Assembly (NCBI GenBank): GCA_015178975.1 | Contig: WHVD01000004.1 | Location: forward strand, 1,116,001-1,180,000 | Direction of reading: 5' to 3' | Source: Hysterangium stoloniferum | Lineage: Eukaryota > Basidiomycota > Agaricomycetes > Hysterangiales > Hysterangiaceae | DNA: 64,000 bases | Part shown: one piece after another, positions 24,241 through 35,107 of the stretch | How positions within the stretch are numbered: the first letter of the stretch is position 1 | Layout of the letters: each line of letters opens with the position of its first letter | The notes under the pieces: model-generated | What the model was told of the DNA's origin: nothing | The model's database searches: none | The model's input: only the letters and a program-made list of their open reading frames with translations | Position numbers and translations under genes: made by a program

Positions 24241-25100
24241 TGTTAAGGACTGTGTGCAGAGCTTATCAGAGGGTTTCTGGAGAAACCTGTGGGAAAGCCC
24301 AGTAGGACTTGGCTTCAGCTTATAGGCTGTGGCCTCATGAGATCGTGTCGTCCAATTTCAGACAGGCAGATGGGAATCCTGGGGAGTCTGGGAGTAGTTG
24401 GTAGGTTGAGAGGTCAGAAGGTTGATTGTGGGAATCCCATGGAGGTTGAGAGGTTGGGCAGTGATGGGTTGGAGGTTGAGCGATAGATAGGTTGCACAGG
24501 CTCTGACAAGGTAATTAGTGATGTGTTTCAAAGAGAGGAATAGAGTGGAAAATGTACTGAGATTACTGGGGGAGAATCTAAACTGATTTTCTGACTGGAT
24601 TGTATGTACAACATCTGCCAGACTATATAGACTGTGGAATGTATGTTATACCAAATCCAGTAATAATGAAATCCAAACTAGTAATCATGAAACAAGATAA
24701 GTAAACACCAAATTAGGTATTAGGAACAGAATGGAATGGGGGCAGAGTCCAAAATGTGTCAGGTTGTTAGACCGTAATGGGAATGGGGTGGGAGTGGAGT
24801 CCAAAACGTGTCAGGTCATTTGACCATAACAGGAATGGGGCTCAGTTAGAGAGCTGACAGGTTTTCCAAGTGGAATCCAGTGACTGATCTGTGGGACAGG
24901 GTTGGAGATAGACAGGTACAACATGCATGGGTCCTGGTGGGTATTCCAGTGACTGATTCATGAGACAATGAAGGTTCGACATGGGCAAGTTTGATGTCTG
25001 GGTCCCAGCGGGTGTTCCAGTTAACTGATAACTGGTGCATGTAGGGTGCAGGTGCATATAGGGTAGTGCCCGGAGTCCGGTGGGTTTTCCAGTCATAACA
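24241..25100 (-). mobile_element. Solo LTR of family X (minus), 860 bp
   Basis: Ends are TGTTAAGG...CATAACA, flanked by perfect AATGG duplications (24236-24240 and 25101-25105). It inserts in the Copia-type gag. It is CpG-poor, suggesting an older insertion than the solo LTR at 25156. Confidence 0.9.
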
Positions 25101-25155
25101 AATGGCAGCTGTACACATACCATCACAATGTTGAAAAACCAGTGATGGAATATGT

Positions 25156-25955
25156 TGTTAGGATATGTACAGGGCGGGTCTCCGGAGAAACTCGCAGAAT
25201 ATCCGGTAGGACTTGGCTTCAGCTTATAGGCTGCGCCCTCGCTAGATCGTGTTGTCCAATTTCGAACAGGCAGATGAGAATCCCGGGGAGTCTGGGTGGG
25301 GTTCGTGGGTCGTAGGTCGTAGGTCATAAGTCGAGATAGTTGAGACAGGTAGATGCACCGGAGCCCGTGGGCTCTGACTAGTGAGGGCGATGTGAATCAA
25401 GCAAGGGTTTAGAGCAGAAAATGGATTAGATTACTGGGGGGAATCTAAGCTAATTTTCTGACTGGATTGTATGTACAACACCTGCCAGTTTAAATAGACT
25501 GTGGAGTAAATATCATACCGAATCCAGTAATAATGAAATGAAGCGAGCAAAACATAAAACAGGAATAGTAAACACCAAATTGGTGTTAGGAATGGGATGG
25601 AACGGAGCGGAGTCCGAATTGTGACAAAGCATAACCCATAACGGGAAATGGAGTAGGAGCGGAGTCCAAATCATGACAGGTCATTTGACTAAAACAGGAA
25701 CGGGGCTCAATTAGAGTGGTGACGGGATTCTGAGCGGGGTCCGGTGACTGATGCGTGGGACGAAGACGGACATAGACAGAGACGGAGTCCGGGGGAAGTC
25801 CGGTGACTGATATGTATTGTAATGAGGTCGAACGTAACAAGTCTTGACATACGGAGTCCGGGCGGGAAATCCTATAAACAGACAATTGGTGCGTGTAGGG
25901 CGTGGTGGTGTACAGGTTAGTTCCTGGAGTCCAGCAGGATTGTCCAGTCGTAACA
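25156..25955 (-). mobile_element. Solo LTR of family X (minus), 800 bp
   Basis: TGTTAGGATATG...CGTAACA is flanked by perfect TATGT duplications (25151-25155 and 25956-25960). It retains more CpG than its neighbour at 24241-25100. Only 50 bases of Copia-type gag lie between the two solo LTRs. Confidence 0.9.
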
Positions 25956-26057
25956 TATGTATACAGGATTCTGACTCTTGCTTCACAACTTCGAGCAATT
26001 GGAGTCGAATTACATGAGGAGGATGTGCCAGATGTCCTTATCTATTGTTTGGCTCCA

Positions 26058-26809
26058 TGTTAAGAACAGAAAACTGACTGAAGTTGGTAGACCGACAGGG
26101 ACCGAATGGCTTGGCTTCAGCTTATGTATGTGCTGTGCCCTCACAAGTTACCATCGGGTGTCCTTAAATTTTGGGTGGGCAGAAAACTGAGTCCTATCGA
26201 ATAATCCTCTCGGTAAGTCACTGATAAGAAACCAAAGGATAGTTGGGGGTCATAGGGTTGGAGACTGAGAGTGAGTGAGCACAAGCAAAGGTAGGAGCGG
26301 GATACTTAGAGCGGGACTATGAGAGAGGTATACAAGTGTTCTGAGTCAATATTCTGATTGACTTGTAGCTACATTACAGTAGGACTTAAATACTAATTAT
26401 CAGCATCTTGAAAATACTAACTAGGTAAGAGTAGGAATGTCCAATTAGTGACAAATAAACTTGACTAGGAACTGGAAGGTTACGGTAAGATCAGAGGCCG
26501 ACATTATCCGAGAGCAGGATTATGAGAAAAGGGAATAGTACAAGAGCTACAAGTATATATGGGCATATGTGAAACATAGAGTAGAACGGATCAACATAAT
26601 AAAAAGGGATGTATCAAAGCATAACCAGATGGTACGAGTATAACTTGACAGGGGTGTAAATGGGGTTTGATTGCCGTGAAAGGATACATCAGTGTTGGTA
26701 TACCAATGGTTGCCGATACAATGACTTGACCCATGATTTGAAATGCAGGCAAACAATTGTATCATCAGGGACCATTGGTTTGTGATGGGGTTATGACACA
26801 GTTGTAACA
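26058..26809 (-). mobile_element. 3' LTR of chromovirus Z, 752 bp
   Basis: On the plus strand it begins TGTTAAGAACAG and ends GTTGTAACA. It carries the AATCAGAATAT 11-mer (minus strand; 26349-26359), the inferred transcript start, with a TATTTAA box about 34 bases upstream. It also carries the shared CAGC-loop-GCTG motif near its 3' end. Confidence 0.85.
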
Positions 26810-26978
26810 GTATCCCCCCACTTGGCCGAAATCCCAAGGAGGCCGAAATCTAGATCTTGTACATAAAACTTTGTCAGTTATTGATGGTGTGTCAAGACAT
26901 CATGTGACCTGGTAAAATTTTACATATAAAGAATCGAGGTGCTGGCACTTGAGTTTTAACTCTTTTTCCTCAACCTCG

Positions 26979-27987
26979 ATGACCATGGGTTCAGGATCAA
27001 AACCTTTCCCATCCAGGCCAACCATCACCCCTGTATCAGGTCCAAGTGGACCTCTGAATGCACAAGAGTGTCGACAGCTTCTTGAAGAAAAGAAGAAGGC
27101 ATGTGAAGAGGAGGAGCATAAGGAGAGTGAAGAGCTGAAGGTGATAGAGGTGGAGGAGAAGAGGTTGGCAGAGGAGGAGGCTGCTCACAAGCATTGGGAA
27201 GCCATGCTTGTGAAGAAGAAGCAGAGAGAGGCCAATCAGGTGCGAGAAGAGGAGGTGAAAAAGTAACAGGAAGGTAAAGTAAGTCAGAGATATATATTTT
27301 TTCATTCTTGTAACCTTGCTGACATCCTTTCACAGTGCAAGGCGGCAACACCATCGGATTCCAATGATGAAGAGGATGAGGAGGATGAGGAGGGAGTGCC
27401 AGGGCCTTCGAGCCCTAAGGTATGTTCAGACTCCTATATGTATTTTAGTTTTTTTTTTTTAATTTTTTCGGTTATAGAAACAAAAACAGGCCCCCAAGGC
27501 AGGGCCCAAAAACAACCCGAAGTGCAATCGATGCACTAACTGAGGTTGGGTTTGCCATCCACAGACCAACGGTCGGGGCCACACTTGTCAAGAGTGTGCC
27601 AATCAGAAACTCAGTTGCATCTTCCCAGATACTGATGGGAATGGGCCCTATCAATAGTGGCAGGAAGATGCATTAGAGGAGCAAAATCAGCTCCTACACA
27701 TGCATTTCTCGGAAACTAGTCAGTTCTGACACAAGCAACTGCAACAACAAGCATTGTTCACCGAGCAATTGCAACTATTGGGCATGGGGTTGGAGAAACA
27801 AACCAACATCATAGAGTATGTTGGGGGACAACTTGAACAAGATTTAGAGCTGTCAAGTTCCAATGAGGCTGGGCCTGGGGTTGGGACATCAGAGAAGGTC
27901 AGTGAGGAGGTGTCGGTGGCCATTGGTGTAGGGGAAATCTCGGAAGCTGGGGAAGAAGGGGAGGTTGTAGAGGAAACCTTTAGGTAG
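26979..27987 (+). pseudogene. Opposite-strand accessory gene of chromovirus Z, three exons
   Basis: Exons are 26979-27254, 27336-27419 and 27478-27987, about 289 codons, running against the gag-pol genes. Exon 1 encodes a long charged coiled coil rich in Glu/Lys. Exon 2 is strongly acidic (DEEDEEDEEG). Exon 3 carries a Cys-rich motif (CNRC...CQECANQKLSC), then Gln-rich coiled coil and an acidic tail with EYVGGQLEQDLEL. The counterpart in chromovirus X (44010-44969, minus) has the same three exons, intron phases, length and motifs. Three in-frame stops in exon 3 (27541, 27655, 27727) fit CGA-to-TGA or CAG-to-TAG changes, so this copy is dead. A nucleic-acid-binding role is only a guess from the Cys cluster. 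I know of no named family. Confidence 0.75.
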
Positions 27988-28046
27988 TTGAAATATAATG
28001 TTTTTTAAACAAAACAAAAACAAAAACAAAGAACATAAGACATAGT

Positions 28047-28768
28047 TGTTAAGAACTGAAAACTGACTAATGTCGGTGGCCGACAGGGACCGATCGGAAG
28101 GACTTGGCTTCAGCTTATGTGCTGCGCCCTCGCAAATATCCGTAGGGTGTCCTTAAATTTCGGGTGGGCGAAGACTAATCCTAATGAGTACCTTTCAGCG
28201 TGATACCGATCGGAATCGAAGGACAAGTCGAGCGTCAGGCCAAGGGGTCGGGGCCGGGAGTGGGCGAGCGCACGCGAAGGCGGATGGGGGGATTCTTAGT
28301 ATGAGACTGATACAGGCGTATGAGGGTATTCTGAGTCGATATTCTGATTGCCTAGTGACTACAACTACAGCGGGTTCATATACAAGTAACAGGCATCTGG
28401 AAAATACTAATGGGGAGAAGGGCGGAACACGGTATTAACAATAAGCTTGACTAGGAACGGGAAGTTTATGATTAGTTCGGAGGCCAATGATAACCGAGAG
28501 TGGGATTACGATAAAAGGAAATAGTTCAAGGACTACAAATATAGATAGACATATGTGAAGCATAAGATTGAACGGATCAACATTATAAAGGGGATGTATC
28601 AAAGTTTGACCAGACAATATGAGTTATTTTGACGTGGGCGTAAACGGAGTTTGATCTTTGCGAAAACATTCGTCAGCTTTGGGGCCGATGGTTTCCGAGA
28701 TGGTGACTTGAAATGTTGACAAGTGGTGATAACCTCGGGACCGATAGGGTTGCGACACGGTCATAACA
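28047..28768 (-). mobile_element. Solo LTR, Z-related and CpG-rich, 722 bp
   Basis: TGTTAAGAACTG...GTCATAACA is flanked by perfect ATAGT duplications (28042-28046 and 28769-28773). It is inserted in chromovirus Z between the chromodomain and the opposite-strand gene. It keeps many CpG sites, unlike its host element, and is therefore probably young. Confidence 0.9.
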
Positions 28769-28802
28769 ATAGTCGGAAAAGGGGTCAGATTCCATGTGAA
28801 AA

Positions 28803-29126
28803 CTATAGAGAACCTAAGGGACCAGGTTTATTTGGATATGCTTGATGAAAACCTAAGGCAATTTCTGACGCATTGCTGGGCTCTGTAGCTAGGATCAATG
28901 AAGTTTCTTCATCTGTACCTTCATAGCCAGCCCATTTGACCAAATAAAGTAACTTGCATGAGTGTCGGCAATTGTCAATTTTGGAGTCTAGGATTTCTGA
29001 TATCTCAAATTTGGGTTCTCTGTCAATGATGATGGGTGGTGGTGGTGGTTTTATGTGATCTGGTATAATGTTAGCAACATGTGGTTCTAACATAGATACA
29101 TGAAATACTGGGTGCACTGCACACAT
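28803..29126 (-). pseudogene. Chromodomain at the C-terminus of chromovirus Z pol
   Basis: The frame encodes PPIIIDREPKFEISEILDS and then LLYLVKWAGYEGTDEETSL, a classic chromodomain (YLVKWxGY core with the ExS/W follow-up). In chromoviruses this part of integrase reads histone marks and directs integration to heterochromatin. The usual Trp after ETS is changed here. Upstream pol sequence continues to 29390 in other frames. Confidence 0.85.
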
Positions 29127-29392
29127 GCTGTCAGGAAGCTGAAGAGTCCATGAAAGTGTGCCAGCTTGTGCTATAACTTCAAAAGGACCTAAATATTTTT
29201 CAGAGGGCTTCTTGGATGGTCTAGTGGTTTGGAAAAACTTGGCTTTAACAAATACTCGGTCTCTGATCTTAAAGTCTGGAGGTGGAGGTCAATTCTTATC
29301 TGCAGACCATTGATATCATTCTTGGGTCATTGCAATAGTTTTCCAAAGTTCTTGATGTAGCTTGTCAAGGTTTGTAATGAAGTCTTGAGCAT

Positions 29393-30085
29393 GGGTGGAT
29401 GTGAGATCATGTTCCGGGTGGATGTGAGATCATGTTCCAGGTGGATGTGAGATCATGTTCCGGGTGGATGTGAGATCATGTTCCAGGTGGATGTGAGATT
29501 ATGTTCCGGGTGGATGTTGTTGGAAACCACTAAGCCAACGTTGGCTTTGTGGTTTCCAACATAAAGTAAACTCCGACCTGAAGGTCAGTAGTAACTCCCC
29601 TATGACTTGTTTAAGGCCGGTAGCCAACATTGTGTGGGCCAACATATATATTATGTAATTTTTATCCCTCTTAATGCCACTTATAAGTTATTTTTGCCAC
29701 TTATTTTTGGGCTTGAAACTATTGGTATGGGCGGGGATTGAACTCACGACCTTGTGGGGTCTTCGGAGTATCAGAGTTTATTTTATGTTGGAAACCACTA
29801 AGCCAACATTGGCTTAGTGGTTTCCAACAGATGTGAGATCATGTTCCGGGTGGATGTGAGATCATGTTCCGGGTGGATGTGAGATCATGTTCCGGGTGGA
29901 TGTGAGATCATGTTCCGGGTGGATGTGAGATCATGTTCCGGGTGGATGTGAGATCATGTTCCGGGTGGATGTGAGATCATGTTCCGGGTGGATGTGAGAT
30001 CATGTTCCGGGTGGATGTGAGATCATGTTCCGGGTGGATGTGAGATCATGTTCCAGGTGGATGTGAGATCATGTTCTGGGTGGAT
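29393..30085. repeat. 23 bp minisatellite inside the integrase gene, ~16 copies
   Basis: The unit GGATGTGAGATCATGTTCCG plus GGT repeats about 5 times at 29393-29515 and about 11 times at 29830-30085. A miniature element (29518-29829) interrupts the array. Read on the minus strand, the unit encodes the integrase segment HPEHDLTS, so the array grew from coding sequence. Because 23 is not a multiple of 3, each added copy shifts the frame. Some units differ at one base (CCGGG or CCAGG). Confidence 0.95.
29518..29829 (-). mobile_element. Miniature element with 44 bp palindromic terminal repeats and a tRNA-type B box
   Basis: Identical-length ends (29518-29561 and 29786-29829) each read TGTTGGAAACCACTAAGCCA and back, a near-perfect palindrome with TG...CA ends. 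Perfect GATGT duplications flank the element (29513-29517 and 29830-29834). The 224 bp interior has, on the minus strand, GAGTTCAATCCCCGCCC, a good match to the tRNA T-arm/B box. There is no coding capacity. A degenerate relative lies at 52190-52599. It behaves like a tiny LTR element (5 bp TSD, TG/CA) but could also be read as an inverted-repeat element. Confidence 0.8.
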
Positions 30086-31026
30086 TGTGATATTGGGGTT
30101 GTAGCCTTTGTTTGTGAAGAAAGGTGAAATGCCAGTAGTGGCATTTGGTGCATTGTTATATGCAAATTTGGCTAGCGGTAGTAGTGATTTCCAATTATCT
30201 TGTTGAGAGTTACAATAGACATGAATGTACTGTTCTAAGGTTTGATTCATGCATTCAGTTTGGCCATCGCCTTCTGGGTGATAGCTCCAAGTGAAGTGTA
30301 ATTTCATGTCTAGTGCTTTTCTGAGTGACCTAAAGAAATGAGAGACAAACTCAGATCCGCAATTGGATGTGACATGTGACAGAATGCTGTGCTTGGAAAA
30401 TACATGGGTGACAAATAGTTCAGCTAACTGTACAGATGTTATTGTGTCATATGTTAGAATGAAAATACTTTGCTTTGTGAGCCTATCCACAACAATTAGG
30501 ATTACTGTATGACCTTCAGATGCTGGTAGGTGTTTGATGAAATCCATAGAAATCGAGTTCCAGGGTTTTTCCAGTATCAGTAACTGTTTGAGTAGGCCAT
30601 ATGGTTTGTGTCACTGTGATTTAGAGCATAAACACATACAGGATTTGCAATAGTGCTTAATGAAATCTCAGATGCCAAGCCATGTATATTCTCTTCTAAT
30701 GAGTGCAAGAGTCTTGTTGAGGCCGAAATGTCCCAAGATTGGGTGGTCGTGCTTATGTTGTTGAACCCTGCAAGTCTAGTGACATCAGAGTTGATTGGGA
30801 TCGGATGGGTTATTGAGGTGTGCTTTGGTGACTGGGTCTAATGGAATTGCCGATAGTATGTCTTGATGTAACTTTTCAGTATCCATGAGGATAACACTTT
30901 GCAAGACTGGATGAATGAGGTAAGTGGCTCGGATAGACGTGGACAGTTGTTTGGATGAAAACATAGGCTTAAAGTTATGCAGATTAACTGTGGCATAATC
31001 GCTACTCCCCTCTTTAGGATAGACAT
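30023..31026 (-). pseudogene. Integrase of chromovirus Z, broken
   Basis: The catalytic core is open at 30023-30547: MDFIKHLPASEGH, VVDRLTKQSIF, HVTSNCGSEFVSHFF, GDGQTECMNQTLEQY. The second catalytic Asp (expected in SDxGSEF) is Asn. The reading frame runs into the minisatellite after HPEHDLTS. The upstream zinc-binding part (to 31026) is shifted and partly unreadable. A dead DDE integrase. Confidence 0.85.
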
Positions 31027-31030
31027 CCCA

Positions 31031-32433
31031 TCATCTAGTCATAGCGTTGGGTTTTCCACCAAGGTGGCTGGGATGGAAGCGAATGACCATGTTGAAGGTG
31101 GAAAGGTATTCAGACCAGTGAGGTTGTTGGTGGGTCAAGAGTTTAGTGGTTGAAAAGTAAACCAAATTTTTGTGGTCAGTTATAACATAAGATCTATCAG
31201 AAAAACCAATCCTTCCAGATAATGTCGCCATGTCTTGAAAGCTTCAAATATCACAAGTAGTTCTTTGTTGTGAACATCATAGTAGAGTTTGGGTGCCAAA
31301 AAGGTACAAGACAAGAAGGCTATTAGGTGGACTTCACCATCGGTGTCCAGAATGGACAATATCACAGCAAGTGCATAATCCAAGGTATCAGTTTCCACAA
31401 TGTGTTGAACATCGGGCTTCCAGTGCAACAAAATAGGGGCAGATGTAAATGAACTTTTCAATTCTCAGAATGCCATGTGGCATTCCTCAGAGAAATTCCA
31501 CAGGGCATCTTTACAAGTAAGACGAGTTAGCGGAATGGTAATTTTTGAGTAGTTGTGAATGAAATGATGATAAAAATTGGTGAAGCCTAAAAAGGACTGA
31601 ATGGCCTTGACCTTTCAGGGTTCTGGCCAATCTTGAATGACTTGAATTTTAGAGTCATCCATGCAGAGACTGTCGGGTCCCATCATGAAACCTAAATATT
31701 CAACCATGTTGACATCAAAAGAACATTTTTTACCATTTGCAAAAAGACCATGTTTTCAGAGTCTTTGGAGAACTTCATGGATGTGTTCATTGTGAAGTGT
31801 GGGGTCCTTGGAAAATATGAGGATGTTGTCTAAGTATACAATGACATAGATGTCGAGGAGGACGGAAAAGACATCATTGATAAAATGTTGAAAGACTGAT
31901 GGAGCGTTGGTGAGGCTGAAAGGCATCACTAACCATTTGAAAGAGCCATAGCGAGTGTGAAAAGCCGTTTTCCACTCGTCACCTTCGGCGATCCGAACCA
32001 AATGATAGGCATGTTTAAGATCTATCTTTGTATAGATTTAGGCCTTCTGAGGGGCATCAAGTAAATCAGAGATTAGTGGTAATGGGTACTTATCTTTCCG
32101 AGTGATCACATTGAGTCCTCAAAAGTCAATGCAAAGCTGTAGAGAACTGTCTTTTTTCCAAAAAAATAGAACAGGGGCTCCATAAGGAGACTTTGAAAGT
32201 GGGATAAATCCTATAGCCAAGTGTTCGTCCAAGAAATCTTGGATAGCCAATAGTTCGGACTGCGAGAGAGGATAAACTGGGCCTAAGGGCAGAGGTGAAC
32301 CTTCTTCAATATCAATTTTCAAATCATAAGGCCTGTGAGGGGCAAGTCGATCAGCGTTTTGTTTACTGAAGATGTTTGCAAATTTGTGGTATTTTTCTGG
32401 AACACCTTCCAAATCTGCAACAGGTTCAGCCAC
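31031..32433 (-). pseudogene. Reverse transcriptase and RNase H of chromovirus Z, broken
   Basis: Pieces are 32119-32433 (RT start, FLDEHLAIGFIPLSKSPYGA), 31756-32001 (RT core, [15 protein letters not shown]) and 31031-31461 (RNase [31 protein letters not shown]). The RT active site reads YLDN instead of YLDD, a G-to-A change on the coding strand that removes a catalytic Asp. Several stops separate the pieces. Confidence 0.9.
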
Positions 32434-32467
32434 CAGAGTTGCAAAGTGACCAGTGGCTTTGTCAACT

Positions 32468-33073
32468 TTAAGATTGACTGTAAATGCTCAGGAGCCTTCC
32501 AACTTGATGGCTCTCATAAAAGCTGTGGCATTTATTAGAGAGATGGGAGGTGGAGAGCTCAGATTTCATGGGGGCCAGAGGTGCTGTAGAGGCCATATTT
32601 GCTGAAACAGGTGGAGACAGACCAGTCATATCAGGTGCCAGCAGGGTTCGGAAAGGGATAGTGCCCAATACCCAATCAATCAATGGATTGTAGCAGGTGA
32701 GCCAGTTATGTCCTAGAACCATGGAGCAGCTCAAGTCCAACTGTGTTACAAAAAACATAACTGTCTGAAAAGTTCCACATGGGAACTGAAGTCAGAGTTC
32801 ACAAGCTTGCAAGATTACAGAGTTTGAGGTACCATCGAAAGGTCAGAGTGGAATCGGATCTATTGCATAGGTTTTTAACTGATGTTTTCAGGAAAAAATT
32901 ATATCTATGAAACAATGAGTTGAACCTGAATCTACAAGAGCTCTAAAATTGAGACTCCTGAAGGGTTTTGAAGTGGGATTTATAAACAATGAATTTGGAT
33001 CATAAAGAGCAGATGCGTTAAGATGACAATTCTCTGGTGTGCAGGGAGATTCAATGCAACTCTCCAACTGCAC
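32468..33073 (-). pseudogene. Aspartic protease region of chromovirus Z
   Basis: The 32888-33073 frame contains ALVDSGSTHCFID, the DSG active-site loop of a retroviral-type aspartic protease. The next frame (32468-32758) has TQLDLSCSMVLGHNWLTCYN, the usual second half of the domain followed by the linker to RT. The two are in different frames. Confidence 0.85.
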
Positions 33074-33134
33074 GGAATCCAGAGAGTTGCTTAATCTTTT
33101 TTTGACTCGGCAGCCAGCTTAGCCGGTTGTGAAG

Positions 33135-34398
33135 TCATAGCCATATTGGCTGATTGGGCTTTTGTGGCCTTTGGGCATGTGGCGACTCAGTGACTGGGAT
33201 CTGCACACAACAAACAAAGGTTGTTGTCCATTTGGCATTGCTTCTCTTGTGGTAGGAGCTTGCCGTCGGAGCCAAGTTTGCCAGTAAGGTCAGGTTTGTC
33301 TTTGTCTTGGGACTTACTTGACTGTTTGCCTTTGCCCTTTTTGTTGTTGGAACCCTTATTGTTGTACTTCTTATTGGAGTTTGAGTTGCCAGTATTGTTG
33401 GTGTTTTGATTACCAGACTTGTTGGCATTCTTGTTGTCCAATGATTTTTTGTCTGATGGGTTTTCACGACTGATTTCCAAGCATCATTCCCAATATTGGG
33501 CATCCATGTTTTGGGCCTTTAGACGCATGAGTGGGAGAGTCTTCAGCTTACTGGTCTCCCCTTTGGAAACTTCATCTTTGAGGTAGGATGGGAGGCTGGA
33601 GTAGAACTGGTAATGGAGGGCTGAATCACCCCAGTTGCAACATGTGGCAAGGTTGTTGAACTGAACGATGTAGTTGGTAATGTGTTGGGTGTCTTTCATT
33701 TTGAGATTAGAAAGCGCAGCCTTGGCATCGCCTGTTTGGTCATAGGGACCAAAGTTTGTTTCGACTTCCTCAATGAAAGCATCCCAATCATGAAGCCAAT
33801 TGGGATCTTCAGAAGTGAGGCCAGAAAATGTGGGTTCAAACCAGGCTGCTGTGGAATCCTTGAGGTAAGAGAGCACAAAATTTACCTTTCGGTCATCCAT
33901 TGCAAAAGCAGCCAAGTGGTCCCGAAAGTTGAATCAACATTGCATAAGAAATGTCAGTAATTTCTTTGGGTTTGAGCCAGTAAATGGTTCGGGTTTATTG
34001 ACTCGGGTTTGCCCAGGTTCCTTTTCCTTGGTATTGTTTTTAAGGGAATCATTAAGGGATCCTAAGGTACCTGAGAACAATTCCCATGCTTTGTCGGGAG
34101 TGAAATCTGGTTTTTGTTTAGCAGACTTCATAGGACCATTGGCTTGAGGTATAGACTGGTTGCTATCCTTGGGTTCAGGTCCCAGAGCTGACTGATTGTT
34201 AACCTCTTCAGGTGCTTTGGGTTCAGTGGCTTCAGTAACCTCTTCAGCATCACCAGTAATTTCCATGAAGTGGGATTCTTCGGAGCGTTCTGGTTGTGGT
34301 GTTTTCAGAGTGGCTTGGGCTGTATACAGGAATGGAGATTGAAGGGTGGAAGATTCTGCTTTGCCACTTGGCTTAACATCTTTCTTCCTTGGAGGCAT
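33135..34398 (-). pseudogene. Gag of chromovirus Z, interrupted by stops
   Basis: It starts at 34398 (MPPRKKDVKPSG). The capsid region (33484-33915) includes YLKDSTAAWFEPTFSGL and HITNYIVQFNNLA. An Asn/Lys-rich linker follows, then the zinc knuckle CLLCADPSH-stop-VATC. TGA interrupts the frame near 33920, after WE (33481-33483) and after the knuckle His (33187-33189). Each fits an ancestral CGA (Arg). The chromovirus X gag has a TGA at the same place in the knuckle. Confidence 0.9.
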
Positions 34399-34423
34399 GA
34401 TTTGATGGAAAATGTGAGTGTGA

Positions 34424-34434
34424 AATCAGAATAT
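34424..34434 (-). promoter_or_regulatory. Self-complementary primer-binding site of chromovirus Z
   Basis: On the element strand ATATTCTGATT lies 2 bases past the 5' LTR end. Its exact complement AATCAGAATAT lies inside the LTR (complement of 34729-34739), 33-34 bases below a TATTTAA box, where transcription should start. It does not resemble a tRNA 3' end (no TGG). The layout matches Tf1/sushi self-priming. Confidence 0.75.
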
Positions 34435-34436
34435 AC

Positions 34437-35107
34437 TGTTAAGAACAGAAAACTGACTGAAGTCGGTAGACTGATGGGGACTGAATGGAAGGAGTTGGCT
34501 TCAGCTTATGTGCTGCACCCTCACAAGTTACCATTGGGTGTCCTTAAATTTCAGGTGGGTGGAAAACTAAGTCCTATCAAATAATCCTCTTGGTAAGTCA
34601 CTGATTGGAAACTGAAGGATAGTTGGGGGTTGTAGGGTTGGAGACTGAGAGTGAGCGAGTGCAAGCAAAGGTGGGAGCAGGATACTTAGAGTGGGACTAT
34701 GAGAGAGGTATACAAGTGTTCTGAGTTGATATTCTGATTGACTTGTAGCTACATTACAGTGGGACTTAAATACTAATTATTGGCATCTCGAAAATACTAA
34801 CTAGGTAAGAGTGGGAATGTCCAATTAGTGACAAATAAACTTGACTAGGAACTGGAAGGTTACGGTAAGATTAGAGGCCGTGATTATCTGAGAGCAGGAT
34901 TATGAGAAAAGGGAATAGTACAAGAGCTACAAGTATATATGGGCATATGTGAAACATAGAGTAGAATGGATCAACATAATAAAAAGGGATGTATCAAAGC
35001 ATAACCAGATGGTACAAGTATAACTTGACAGGGGTGTAAACAGGGTTTGATTGCCATGAAAGGATATGTCAGTGTCGGTATACCGACAGTTGCTGATACA
35101 GTGACTC
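34437..35107 (-). mobile_element. 5' LTR of chromovirus Z, truncated by a Tc1 insertion
   Basis: It is homologous to 26058-26809 up to about 35107. After the Tc1 element only the terminal CAGCTGGTAACA (36511-36522) remains, followed by the CTCCA duplication. About 80 bp of LTR were lost at the Tc1 junction. Confidence 0.85.

Noticed and set aside
27025-27354. Leucine-rich open frames on the minus strand under the accessory gene
   Set aside because: Mirror image of the Glu/Lys-rich coiled-coil codons of the plus-strand exon.
29393-30085. CRISPR array
   Set aside because: The 23 bp units are directly abutting without spacers, in a eukaryotic retrotransposon gene. It is a minisatellite.
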